Positions 21,949-30,599 of a stretch of DNA of 64,000 nucleotides are shown piece after piece. The stretch covers positions 1 to 64,000 of the forward strand of contig JAQUJY010000002.1 in NCBI GenBank assembly GCA_028680705.1, given 5' to 3'. Source of the stretch: Bacteroidales bacterium. Its GTDB lineage: Bacteria; Bacteroidota; Bacteroidia; Bacteroidales; Tenuifilaceae. A program made the position numbers and the translations under genes. The notes below the pieces were generated by a model. That model was not told the origin of the DNA and did not search any database. It worked only from the letters and a program-made list of their open reading frames with translations. Every line of letters begins with the position of its first letter. Positions within the stretch are counted from its first letter, which is position 1.

Positions 21949-22320
21949 TTATTCAACAATCTGAATCATCTTGAAGGGGACTTTGATAATTGACTCGTAA
22001 TCCTCACCTGCTTCAAGCATATCTTCATCATCCTCTTCGTAGTACCAGTTAACAATCACGTTATTTTTAAGTGCCTCTAATTTTTTAAATACATCAAGGA
22101 TGCATTTAGAAGAACTGGTGTTGAAATATTCAAGATGAATATTAACAACTGTTTTGGCAGCAGTACCCTTGGAGTATTCCTCGAGCCAATCAACAATTGG
22201 CTTGTAGAACTCAATGGAGATCTCGGGAATTGATCGTCCTTTAATTTCAATTACTCCTGTTTGAGGGTTCATGCTTACAGTTGGAGTTTTTGGGGTTCCT
22301 TCTATGCTTATCAATTCCAT
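21949..22320 (-). CDS. siaC: SiaC family regulatory phosphoprotein (DUF1987)
   Basis: Small acidic protein of 123 residues of the SiaC/DUF1987 family. In Pseudomonas aeruginosa SiaC is phosphorylated on Thr68 by SiaB and dephosphorylated by SiaA, and its unphosphorylated form activates the diguanylate cyclase SiaD. Here Thr68 is present at exactly that position in the conserved YFNTSSSK segment. The N-terminal EGTPKTP start is also typical. It lies 26 bp downstream of the siaB-like gene in the same transcript and ends in its own terminator. No siaA- or siaD-like gene is in the window, so the downstream target here is unknown. Confidence 0.9.
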   Translation of the reverse strand: MELISIEGTPKTPTVSMNPQTGVIEIKGRSIPEISIEFYKPIVDWLEEYSKGTAAKTVVNIHLEYFNTSSSKCILDVFKKLEALKNNVIVNWYYEEDDEDMLEAGEDYESIIKVPFKMIQIVE

Positions 22321-22346
22321 AGTATTATAATTTATTTTATGTTATT

Positions 22347-22901
22347 TCAAAAGTTAATGAATACAGTCAAATTAAAAAATAAATATGTTTTGTTATAATC
22401 AAAGAAGTTATATTGTAACTTATTACCCGTTTTTCTAGCCATATCAATTAGGCCAAGTCCTCCACCGCCTTTTTCAGAAAACTTTTGATTATTAAGAACA
22501 AATTTATAAAATTCTTTTAACTCTTCGGCGGAAAGAGCGTTAATCTTATCAATTTTTCCTTTAATTATTTCCACTTTATCTTTATGTACAAAATTACCTG
22601 TAGATATTCTGAACCCATTATCAAACTTGTTTAGAATGAAAACTCCAAAGTTCGATTTGGTTTCATCATCTATTCCTTCGTCTAAAGGTGTATCAACATG
22701 ATGGTATAGGTTTTGTAAACTTTCAACTAGAACGTTGTATAGTTTCTTTTTAATGATGTTTTGAACATCGAAATTCTCGAGTTTCAATTCAACCATGCTT
22801 AGCGTATTGGCAATCAGATTGGAATCGATATTGCCCTTATAAGCAACAATCACCTCGCCTTGGTTCATTTTTTCAAAACATTGCTCTAGGAATAAACTCA
22901 T
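22347..22901 (-). CDS. siaB: SiaB family protein kinase (DUF6272)
   Basis: Protein of 184 residues with a GHKL-like fold. It matches the SiaB/DUF6272 family of kinases that phosphorylate SiaC. Visible features: the N-box-like LVESLQNLYHH (ATP/Mg site) and the glycine-rich loop EKGGGGLGLIDMARK near the C-terminus. The frame begins with a TTG at 22904, but ATG 22901 is immediately next and is preferred. A TAnnTTTG box at 22944-22951 gives a leader of about 37 nt. The siaC-like gene follows after 26 bp, so kinase and substrate are co-expressed. Confidence 0.88.
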   Translation of the reverse strand: MSLFLEQCFEKMNQGEVIVAYKGNIDSNLIANTLSMVELKLENFDVQNIIKKKLYNVLVESLQNLYHHVDTPLDEGIDDETKSNFGVFILNKFDNGFRISTGNFVHKDKVEIIKGKIDKINALSAEELKEFYKFVLNNQKFSEKGGGGLGLIDMARKTGNKLQYNFFDYNKTYLFFNLTVFINF

Positions 22902-22943
22902 CAAGATGATAGTTAGAATTTTGTCAATAACTCATACATATAA

Positions 22944-22951
22944 CAAATGTA
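22944..22951 (-). promoter_or_regulatory. Bacteroidota -7 promoter box for siaB-siaC
   Basis: Minus strand reads TACATTTG, matching TAnnTTTG, about 43 nt upstream of the siaB ATG. No strong -33 element was recognised. Confidence 0.42.
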
Positions 22952-23067
22952 TAAATTTTTAATTCAAAACTAACAAAAAAGACCAATAATTGCCTTAAAA
23001 AGAACGGCTTCTCAACTTCTGGTATTCTTAAGAGCGGATATGCATTTAGTTATCAGAGATTGAATTA

Positions 23068-24225
23068 TTATTTATTCTGATATTTTGCCTTTTTACTGCC
23101 AGAGTATATGTTGTAGCACTGATACTTGCATTCAATTGGACCATTAAATAGTGTGGTTGGATTTGAGGCATGTAATCCGAAGTTTTTTAGGGCTTCACCA
23201 TTTCCGCTTAGTACCCATACGCTGTATCCTTGGTATCTTTGCTTAAATGTGTCTCCTAATTGCTTATAGAATGTAGTGATTTGGTCTTTTTTTAGCCTCT
23301 CCCCATAGGGTGGGTTGGTGATTACTGTACCTTGTCCCTCGGGAGGAAAGAAATCGAATATTGACTGTTTCTCTATTGATATCAATTTCTGGATCCCAGC
23401 TTCCTTTAAGTTACTCTGAGCAAAATCTACAGCCCTTCTCGAAATATCTCCACCAATAATAATAGGATCGATGTCTCGTTCATAGCTCTCATCGTTAAAT
23501 ACCTTTTCAAAGGTTTCCTTCTCAAAGTCGAGCCAGTTTTCAAAAGCAAATTGCTTACGGAAAATACCAGGAGCCATGCCTTTGGCAATAAGCGCAGCTT
23601 CTATTAGTAAGGTTCCTGACCCACACAGTGGGTCGATAAACGGAGTTGTACCATCCCATCCAGAAAGCATGATTAGTCCTGCAGCAAGCACCTCATTTAA
23701 CGGGGCAACATCCTGATGAAGCCTGTAACCCCTTTTATGTAATGATTCGCCCGATGAGTCGAGCAGGATAGTGCAATCCTGTTCGGCTATATGGATATGG
23801 ATTTGGATATGCGGATTTTTGGGATCTACAAATGGACGTTTCCCAAATCTATCTCTGAAATGGTCTACAATAGCATCTTTTAATTTAAGTGCCATGAAGT
23901 GTGAATGGGTAAAAATACTTGAGTTTACAGTTGCGTCAACAGCAAATTTGTGCGACAAATCCATGATTGAAGTCCAATCGAATTTTTTGGCAATACTGTA
24001 CAACTCTTCTTCGTCTTTTGCTTTAAACGTATGGATTGGTAGCAAAATACGTGTTGCAGTTCGAACCTGAAAATTGGCACGGTAAAGCATTTCGGTTGTG
24101 CCCGTAAAGTTTACCATCCTTCGTTGTTCTTCAACGTTTTCGGCTCCAATTGCTTTTAATTCATTGGCCAAAACACCCTCCAACCCATGGAGGGTTTTTG
24201 CCACAAATTGCGTCTTTTTATTCAT
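23068..24225 (-). CDS. THUMP domain class I SAM-dependent RNA methyltransferase (RlmL N-terminal-like)
   Basis: RNA N2-guanine methyltransferase-like protein of 385 residues. The N-terminal THUMP RNA-binding domain spans roughly residues 45-155. The UPF0020-type catalytic domain follows, with the SAM-binding DPLCGSGTLLIEAALIA and the catalytic motif NPPYGERL (about residue 304). The family methylates 23S rRNA (RlmL-like) or tRNA; which one cannot be decided. It starts 12 bp downstream of the DEAD-box helicase gene, suggesting joint action in ribosome or RNA maturation. Confidence 0.92.
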   Translation of the reverse strand: MNKKTQFVAKTLHGLEGVLANELKAIGAENVEEQRRMVNFTGTTEMLYRANFQVRTATRILLPIHTFKAKDEEELYSIAKKFDWTSIMDLSHKFAVDATVNSSIFTHSHFMALKLKDAIVDHFRDRFGKRPFVDPKNPHIQIHIHIAEQDCTILLDSSGESLHKRGYRLHQDVAPLNEVLAAGLIMLSGWDGTTPFIDPLCGSGTLLIEAALIAKGMAPGIFRKQFAFENWLDFEKETFEKVFNDESYERDIDPIIIGGDISRRAVDFAQSNLKEAGIQKLISIEKQSIFDFFPPEGQGTVITNPPYGERLKKDQITTFYKQLGDTFKQRYQGYSVWVLSGNGEALKNFGLHASNPTTLFNGPIECKYQCYNIYSGSKKAKYQNK

Positions 24226-24237
24226 CGTTACTAAAGG

Positions 24238-25818
24238 CTATCGCTTTTTTGCTTTGGTTATTAATGCTTTTCCGTCTCGTCCTTTTTTTGAGAAAGCATC
24301 GAGAATTGTTTCTGCATCGGCAAAGGGAACGGTAACAAATGAGAACTCCTCGTATACACCTATGTCATCAATTTTATTGTCGGAAATCTTAACCTTCGTT
24401 CTTATAAATGAGGATATCTTTCGGGGATTCATCCCATCCTTTTTTCCGAGGGCAATAAAAAGGCGCGTTGTTCCTGTATTGTCAACATTAAAAGTTCGTA
24501 TTTCGGGATAACTCTTTTCTTCAAGTTGGTTTTTAAATGCCATACGGAGCAGTGATGCTAGTGCAATCTCGGGACTATTTACCTCGAGTATTCCTTCTGC
24601 CATAGCAAGATAATCAGCATATGTTTCGCTTTCAACTATTGCCTGTAGTTCATCCTTAATACGCATTTTCTTCATCTCAATAATATCCTGCGCATCGGGG
24701 AGTATCTCCTTTCGTATATTCGATTTTATTGTCTTCTGGAAAAAGACAAATTTCCGGTACTCATCAGGGGTGATAAAGGTTATTGCTGTTCCCTCTTTGC
24801 CTGCTCTGCCCGTTCTGCCCACTCGGTGGATATATGAATCGGGATCCTGAGGTAGGCTATAGTTTATAACGTGGGTTAAATCAGATATATCGATACCTCT
24901 TGCAGCAACATCGGTTGCAACTAGAATGTTAATAAACTTATTTCTAAACTTTGTAAGCGTTTTTTCCCGCTGAGCCTGCGATATATCTCCGTGAAGTCCA
25001 TCACAGGAGTATCCGCGTTCCAATAAACGCGACGACAATTCGTCAACATCCACTCTTGTTCTGCAAAATACTAAACCGTAAAATTCGGGTTCAATATCAA
25101 TTATTCGGGTAAGGGCATCAAACTTATCGGCACGCTTAACTTCAAAGTAAATTTGATCGGCTAGGTTAGTGGCACTGTGTTGATTACCTACGGTAAGTAT
25201 ACGAGGGTCGCTCATAAACTTCTTTGATAGCTTAACAATTCTGTCGGGTATTGTAGCAGAGAATAGGAGCATACGCTTGCTTTTGGGCGTATGGCTTAAA
25301 ATCAATTCAATATCCTCAATAAAGCCCATGTTAAGCATCTCGTCTGCCTCATCTAATACTGCCCAGGCAATGTTATCGAGCAATAAATCTTTCCTTTTGA
25401 TTAAATCGAGTACACGCCCAGGTGTTCCAACAACAACATCAGCACCTCTTCTAAGTCTGCGCTGTTGTTCAGAAATGGATTGACCCCCGTACACCGTAAT
25501 GATATTGATGTTACGGTTACCTTTAAACGAGATAATCTCATCGGTTACCTGAAGTGCAAGTTCGCGGGTGGGAACTAGGATAATGGCATTTATTTTTCCG
25601 TCTTTTCCTTTTGCTAGTCCTTCGATGATTGGTAAGCCGAATGCTGCGGTTTTTCCGGTACCTGTTTGTGCTTGACCAATAATATCGCAAGTTTCATTAA
25701 GCAGAACCGGTAATGCCAATTTTTGGATTGGCGATGGGACTTCGAATCCCTTTTCCAGAATGGTTTTTAGCGTTTCTTCGCTAAGCCCAAACTGTAAAAA
25801 CTCTGAATTTGTATTCAT
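24238..25818 (-). CDS. DEAD-box RNA helicase (CsdA/DbpA-like)
   Basis: ATP-dependent RNA helicase of 526 residues. All core motifs are visible: Q-motif (FEVPSPIQ), Walker A AQTGTGKTAAFG, PTRELALQ, DEAD in VLDEADEML, SAT in FSATIP, and the motif VI HRVGRTGRAG. After a helical linker the C-terminus (about 450-526) matches the DbpA-type RNA-binding domain (TRLFIALGKKDGMNPRKI), as in CsdA/DeaD and DbpA. It probably remodels rRNA or mRNA. The 185-bp upstream region contains a long nested hairpin, which could be part of its 5' leader or the terminator of the S41 protease gene. The THUMP methyltransferase gene follows after 12 bp. Confidence 0.94.
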   Translation of the reverse strand: MNTNSEFLQFGLSEETLKTILEKGFEVPSPIQKLALPVLLNETCDIIGQAQTGTGKTAAFGLPIIEGLAKGKDGKINAIILVPTRELALQVTDEIISFKGNRNINIITVYGGQSISEQQRRLRRGADVVVGTPGRVLDLIKRKDLLLDNIAWAVLDEADEMLNMGFIEDIELILSHTPKSKRMLLFSATIPDRIVKLSKKFMSDPRILTVGNQHSATNLADQIYFEVKRADKFDALTRIIDIEPEFYGLVFCRTRVDVDELSSRLLERGYSCDGLHGDISQAQREKTLTKFRNKFINILVATDVAARGIDISDLTHVINYSLPQDPDSYIHRVGRTGRAGKEGTAITFITPDEYRKFVFFQKTIKSNIRKEILPDAQDIIEMKKMRIKDELQAIVESETYADYLAMAEGILEVNSPEIALASLLRMAFKNQLEEKSYPEIRTFNVDNTGTTRLFIALGKKDGMNPRKISSFIRTKVKISDNKIDDIGVYEEFSFVTVPFADAETILDAFSKKGRDGKALITKAKKR

Positions 25819-25890
25819 TTAAATTTTAATGTGTGCGAACAATTTAACCCCGCTTTACCACATTCCATGTTACTAGTATTATGCAACCGC

Positions 25891-25933
25891 TTATCTAAAC
25901 TTAGTGGCTTATCTGAGCCATTGGTTTAGATAA
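25891..25933. other. Nested inverted repeat (RNA hairpin) between helicase and S41 protease genes
   Basis: A perfect 10-bp inverted repeat (25891-25900 with 25924-25933) encloses a second 5-bp stem (25905-25909 with 25916-25920) and a 6-nt loop. No T tract follows on either side, so it is not a typical intrinsic terminator. It lies about 73 bp upstream of the helicase ATG and about 70 bp past the protease stop, so it could act in either transcript. Confidence 0.5.
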
Positions 25934-26003
25934 CTTTACCCCCTTTGGGTATCCTTTAACCGCATCGTCATAGGTGAATGAAAAAATGGAGATTCCTGTT
26001 TTT

Positions 26004-27614
26004 TTAATCCTTTACAAGGTGCTTATAACTGTCCCAGCTATTTAGCACATCGATGGCTTTCTGAAGGGCCTTGTTGTTCTGATTAACAATTTGAAAATAA
26101 TAGTTGGTTGAAAATTGATTTAGCGCAATTAGCGCTTTAAGTTGTATTAGGATCTCGTCCTTTGATGTATTGAAACCATCAGAATCAGGTTCTAATCCCT
26201 GATTTTCGGCAAAGGTAAGCAATTCATCTATAATATTTTGATTTACAGTGAAATTCTTGTTGAATTTTTCGAAAGAACCATAATTACGCTTCAAATTATT
26301 TCTATTCTTATCGATATAGGTGTGTGTAAATTGGTTGATAATCCCTTTACGTATTAATTTTCCGTAGTATTCGGAGTAGTGGCTAGTATCAACGGGAATA
26401 AATATATCGGGCATTATGCCCCCTCCACCGTAAACTACCTTGCCGGTATTTAAGGTAAAATACTTTAGGGAATCAGGAATATTTATGCTATCAGCATGAA
26501 AAAACTCACCATTGTTGTACCGTTGAGTAAGCTCGCTGTAGTAACTTTCGAGTTCTTTGGGATCATATGGCTTTTGAATTACCCTACCGGTTGGAGTGTG
26601 GTACCGTGCTACGGTAAGCCTTACCATTGACCCATCGGGTAGGGGAAGTTGGTTTTGAACAAGCCCTTTACCAAACGATCTGCGACCAATGATAATCCCC
26701 CTGTCCCAGTCCTGAACTGCACCAGCAACAATTTCGCTTGCCGAGGCCGATCCCTCATCAATCAGGATAATAAGTCGTCCCTCTTGTAGTTCGCCCTTTG
26801 TGGTGGCAATAAAATCGGTTTTGGGTGAATTTCTTCCCTCTGTGTAAACGATGAGTTTCTTATCCTCCAGAAAATGGTCGGCAAGAGCAACGGAAGCATT
26901 CAAGTATCCACCACCATTTCCTCTTAAATCGAGGATGAGGTGCTGCATATTTTCCTCTTTAAGCTTCAAAAGAGCTTCAATGAATTCGCTTTCGGTGGTT
27001 AGTGCAAAACGATTAAGTTTTATATAGCCAATTTTGTCATCAATCATGTATGAAGCATCCAGGCTATGGATTGGGATTTTATCCCTAATGATATTAAACT
27101 CAAGTAGTTTTGTTGAGTTTCTTCGGATAATTTGAACGGTAACCTGTGTGCCCTTATCGCCTCTAAGCATTTTAAACACATCGCTATTCTTAAGTCCAAT
27201 GCCAGCAACATTTTTGCCGTCAACGTCAATAACTCTATCTCCAGCCATTATTCCAACCCTCTCGGAGGGGCCACCAGGAATTGGATTTACCACTATTAGG
27301 GTATCATTTAGTATATTAAATTCAACGCCAATTCCCTCAAAATTACCCTCAAGGGGCTCATTCATGGCTTTTACATCCTCTTTGGTGATATAAACGGAGT
27401 GCGGATCAAGTTTTTTGAGAGTCTCAATAATTGCATCATCAACTATACGTTCAGAACTAACCGTATCAACATATTCTGATGATACATACTGAATGAAACG
27501 AATTAGCTTATATATGCTGAGGTTCGATGTGTTTTGACTGTAAATATTTGCACTTGAAAATGATATTAAAAGAGCAACGATTATGGTCGTTTTTGATATA
27601 AATCGCTTTACCAT
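26004..27614 (-). CDS. S41 family C-terminal processing peptidase with PDZ domain
   Basis: Envelope serine protease of 536 residues (CtpA/Prc-like). A signal peptide is followed by a helical domain, a PDZ domain (about 90-170, GIGVEFNILNDTLIVVNPIPGGPSERVGI region) and the S41 catalytic domain. The Ser in EGSASASEIVAGA and the Lys in GRRSFGKGLVQ form the catalytic dyad and are intact. The C-terminal helical extension is typical of Bacteroidota members. It is expected to cleave C-terminal tails of periplasmic proteins; the substrate is unknown. guaA lies 78 bp upstream in the same direction. Confidence 0.93.
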   Translation of the reverse strand: MVKRFISKTTIIVALLISFSSANIYSQNTSNLSIYKLIRFIQYVSSEYVDTVSSERIVDDAIIETLKKLDPHSVYITKEDVKAMNEPLEGNFEGIGVEFNILNDTLIVVNPIPGGPSERVGIMAGDRVIDVDGKNVAGIGLKNSDVFKMLRGDKGTQVTVQIIRRNSTKLLEFNIIRDKIPIHSLDASYMIDDKIGYIKLNRFALTTESEFIEALLKLKEENMQHLILDLRGNGGGYLNASVALADHFLEDKKLIVYTEGRNSPKTDFIATTKGELQEGRLIILIDEGSASASEIVAGAVQDWDRGIIIGRRSFGKGLVQNQLPLPDGSMVRLTVARYHTPTGRVIQKPYDPKELESYYSELTQRYNNGEFFHADSINIPDSLKYFTLNTGKVVYGGGGIMPDIFIPVDTSHYSEYYGKLIRKGIINQFTHTYIDKNRNNLKRNYGSFEKFNKNFTVNQNIIDELLTFAENQGLEPDSDGFNTSKDEILIQLKALIALNQFSTNYYFQIVNQNNKALQKAIDVLNSWDSYKHLVKD

Positions 27615-27692
27615 GAATTTCTGTTTTTTTGATAAATTAACTGTATCCCAAATCGATATATATAACGCAAACCGAAATGAAATGTTTTGTAT

Positions 27693-29222
27693 CTATTCCC
27701 ATTCAATTGTTGCTGGTGGCTTTGAGCTTATGTCGTAAACCACCCTGTTTATTCCTTTAACTCCGTTAATTATTTCGTTGGATATTTTTTCCATAAATTC
27801 ATAGGGAAGATGGTACCAATCGGCGGTCATACCATCTTTAGAGGTAACGGCTCGTAGGGCAACTGCAAATTCGTATGTTCGTTTATCATCCTTTACTCCA
27901 ACAGTTTGAACAGGGAGTAGAATAGCACCTGCCTGCCAAATTTTATTATATAAATCGTATCGTTTAAGCCCATTTATGTATATGCTGTCTGCTTCTTGCA
28001 GAAGTTTAACCTTTTCTTCGGTAACCTCACCCAATATCCTAATACCAAGCCCAGGTCCTGGAAATGGATGGCGGTTAAGAATAGCATCTGGAATTCCTAA
28101 TTCTGTTCCCACAAGACGAACCTCATCCTTAAACAGAAAGCGGAGGGGTTCAACAATCTTGAGGTTCATCTTCTCTGGTAATCCACCAACGTTATGATGT
28201 GATTTTATTGCTACTGAAGGTCCTTTTACCGATACTGATTCAATAACATCGGGGTATATTGTGCCCTGCGCAAGCCATTTAACATCTTTAATTTTTTGAG
28301 CAACTTCATCAAAAACCTCAATAAAATTTTTTCCAATGCTTTTGCGTTTTAGTTCAGGGTCAGTAATGCCCTTTAGATCGGTGTAAAACTTTTGTTTTGC
28401 ATCAATTGCAGTAATATTTAATCCAAGTGTTTTGTATGAGTTAAGTACTTGGTCAAACTCATCTTTTCTAAGCAATCCATTATCAACAAAAATACAGTTC
28501 AGATTTTTCCCAATGGCCTTATGAAGTAGAAAGGCAGCAACCGAACTATCAACACCACCCGATAGGCCAAGTATAACTTTATTATTTTCTATTTGTTTTT
28601 TTAGATTCTCAACTGTCTCTTTTACAAACGCCGCAGGAGTCCAATCCTGTTTGCATTTGCATATGTCTACCAAAAAATTCTGAAGAATTGATAAACCCAA
28701 AGTTGTATGATGAACCTCAGGATGAAATTGAATGCCAAACGTGTCCTCATTCTCTACCTTAAAGGCGGCTACCTCAATATTCTCAGTACTTGCAAGTGTT
28801 TTAAAGTTTGAAGGAATACTTATAATGGTATCATTATGAGACATCCAAGCCAGTGTGTTTTGATTTATATCCTTAAATAGAGCCGAAGTACTATCAACAA
28901 TAGAGAGCATTACACGGCCATACTCCCTATTCTTTGATGACGAAACTTTACCACCATATTCATGTGCAAGCATTTGGGCACCAAAACCTACTCCTAATAA
29001 GGGTATCTTCCCCTTAATTCCCGATAAATCAAGGCTAGGAGCCTCTGGGTCGTGAACCGAGAATGGGCTACCCGAGAGGATTACCCCTTTTATACTCTTA
29101 TCGATTGTAGGATAATTATTAAAAGGATGAATTTCGCAGTAAACATTGAGTTCCCTTACTCTTCGGGCAATAAGTTGTGTGTACTGTGAACCAAAATCGA
29201 GGATCAAAATTTTATTATGCAT
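27693..29222 (-). CDS. guaA: GMP synthase, glutaminase domain lacking the catalytic cysteine
   Basis: GMP synthase of 509 residues, converting XMP to GMP with ATP and ammonia from glutamine. The N-terminal class I glutaminase domain has the usual [18 protein letters not shown] start and His167/Glu169 in GIQFHPEV. The nucleophile position of the canonical G-I-C-Y-G motif reads G-V-G-F-G: Gly79, codon GGT at 28986-28988, one base from TGT. The synthetase domain is intact (LSGGVDSS P-loop, [12 protein letters not shown]-terminal [14 protein letters not shown]). As written, it should use free ammonia only. ATG 29222 is chosen because the upstream ATG (29249) falls inside a TAnnTTTG box. A sequencing error is possible. 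Confidence 0.93.
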   Translation of the reverse strand: MHNKILILDFGSQYTQLIARRVRELNVYCEIHPFNNYPTIDKSIKGVILSGSPFSVHDPEAPSLDLSGIKGKIPLLGVGFGAQMLAHEYGGKVSSSKNREYGRVMLSIVDSTSALFKDINQNTLAWMSHNDTIISIPSNFKTLASTENIEVAAFKVENEDTFGIQFHPEVHHTTLGLSILQNFLVDICKCKQDWTPAAFVKETVENLKKQIENNKVILGLSGGVDSSVAAFLLHKAIGKNLNCIFVDNGLLRKDEFDQVLNSYKTLGLNITAIDAKQKFYTDLKGITDPELKRKSIGKNFIEVFDEVAQKIKDVKWLAQGTIYPDVIESVSVKGPSVAIKSHHNVGGLPEKMNLKIVEPLRFLFKDEVRLVGTELGIPDAILNRHPFPGPGLGIRILGEVTEEKVKLLQEADSIYINGLKRYDLYNKIWQAGAILLPVQTVGVKDDKRTYEFAVALRAVTSKDGMTADWYHLPYEFMEKISNEIINGVKGINRVVYDISSKPPATIEWE

Positions 29223-29246
29223 CGTAATATTGATTAAATGGCTGTG

Positions 29247-29254
29247 CAAAGTTA
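29247..29254 (-). promoter_or_regulatory. Bacteroidota -7 promoter box for guaA
   Basis: Minus strand reads TAACTTTG followed by C, identical to the box upstream of yidC. It predicts a leader of about 20 nt before ATG 29222 and argues against a start at 29249. Confidence 0.5.
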
Positions 29255-29292
29255 AAAAAATAGATAGAGGGTTTGGTAAAGGTCAAGCAATT

Positions 29293-30204
29293 TTAAATAG
29301 AAAACATTAGGCCATCTTCGGCTGAGTAGGTTTCTGGAAAAACTATTCGTGCCTCATCTAACAAAGGGGTAATATCTTTGTAACGCGATGAGTAATGCCC
29401 AATGATCAGTTTTTTTGCGTTGGAGAGTTTCGCAATTTTAGCTGCTTGCGTGGCAGTTGAATGGCCTGTTGTTTTTGCCAACTCCTCTAGGTTCTTATCA
29501 AATGTAGCCTCATGGTAAAGTAAATCAACGTCCTTAGTATAACTGGCTAGTCTCTCAAAGTACCGTGTATCACTACAATATGCGTACGATCGGGGAGGAG
29601 ATGAAATATAGGTTAGTTCCGTGTTGGGAATAACCTTACCAGTTTTGGAAGTAAAATCGCTTCCTCTTTTTATGCTAGTAATATCTGTAAGAGATAATTG
29701 GTACCTTTCAATGGCTTCTTTTTTAATATTGGGAAGTTTTGGCGATTCTCTAAATAGGAAACCATTACACGGTATCCTGTGCTTTAGTGGGAACGACTCA
29801 ACAATAATATTATCTGTTTTAAGGATTACCTTGTGTTTTTTACTGTTTAATGGTATAAACTCAATTGGGAAATTAAGTTCGTTTACAAAAAAAAGAATGT
29901 TTTGGTTGAGGATTGGTTGAAGAGACGCATGAGCGTAGATTGAGAGTTTTGTTTTTCGTCCCAAAAGGTTCAAGGTTGCTATAAGTCCAACTAGCCCCAG
30001 TGTATGGTCACCATGTACATGGGTTATAAATATGCTATCAATGCGTGATAGTTTTAGCTTGTACTTTCGGAGTTGAATTTGGGTTCCTTCACCACAGTCA
30101 ATTAAAAACAACCGCTCATGCGCATTCAGCACATGAGCGGAGGGAAATCGTTTTGATGTAGGTAGTGCACTGCTACTACCTAAAATGGTTACAGAGAATG
30201 TCAC
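29293..30204 (-). CDS. rnz: Ribonuclease Z
   Basis: Metallo-beta-lactamase-fold endonuclease of 303 residues that removes 3' trailers from tRNA precursors. The zinc site motif THVHGDHTLGL (HxHxDH) is present, along with the N-terminal LGSSSALPTSKRFPSA and the later YCSDTRY and HEATFD segments carrying further zinc ligands and the HEAT motif. The GTG start at 30204 overlaps the stop of the STAS gene (GTGA), implying translational coupling. Length matches bacterial RNase Z. Confidence 0.95.
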   Translation of the reverse strand: MTFSVTILGSSSALPTSKRFPSAHVLNAHERLFLIDCGEGTQIQLRKYKLKLSRIDSIFITHVHGDHTLGLVGLIATLNLLGRKTKLSIYAHASLQPILNQNILFFVNELNFPIEFIPLNSKKHKVILKTDNIIVESFPLKHRIPCNGFLFRESPKLPNIKKEAIERYQLSLTDITSIKRGSDFTSKTGKVIPNTELTYISSPPRSYAYCSDTRYFERLASYTKDVDLLYHEATFDKNLEELAKTTGHSTATQAAKIAKLSNAKKLIIGHYSSRYKDITPLLDEARIVFPETYSAEDGLMFSI

Positions 30205-30566
30205 TTCTCTTGTTTCTCGCTTTCTGCTTTGCTAATTATTTCTGCTGCCTCGTTACGTGAGTAAGCAATGTTTAGCACAGTATCAAGTTGAGAGATAGTA
30301 ATTAAACGCTCAACGGCATCGGTAAGCCCAGTGAGCACAAAGGTGCCGTTGGCATTTTTACATAACCTGTTAGCAACAAGAATAGCGCTTAATCCAGAGG
30401 AATCGCAATAGCGACATGCACTTAAATCGAGTACAATATTACGCTCGCCATTACCAGAAATAAGAACCAACTCAGACTTTAAACTGGGAGCAATATTGGT
30501 GTCCAACTTTTCCTCTAGTACCTCAATTAATGAGTAGTTATCAAGTTTACTAATCCTAAATTCCAT
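30201..30566 (-). CDS. STAS domain anti-sigma factor antagonist-like protein
   Basis: Single STAS domain of 121 residues, like SpoIIAA/RsbV. The phosphorylatable serine motif is seen as CDSSGLSA (Ser56/Ser57 after Asp55), so it could be switched by a serine kinase. No anti-sigma kinase or alternative sigma factor lies nearby; the GHKL-type SiaB-like kinase is 7 kb away and has its own partner. Its stop codon overlaps the start of rnz, and rpsA ends 33 bp upstream, so the three may be one transcript. Its partner is unknown. Confidence 0.88.
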   Translation of the reverse strand: MEFRISKLDNYSLIEVLEEKLDTNIAPSLKSELVLISGNGERNIVLDLSACRYCDSSGLSAILVANRLCKNANGTFVLTGLTDAVERLITISQLDTVLNIAYSRNEAAEIISKAESEKQEK

Positions 30567-30599
30567 TACTAATAGGTTTAAGTGATCAAAAAAGTTACT

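Noticed and set aside
24098..24511. 137-codon plus-strand frame over the methyltransferase/helicase junction
   Set aside because: Antisense to two strongly supported genes and without any recognisable feature.
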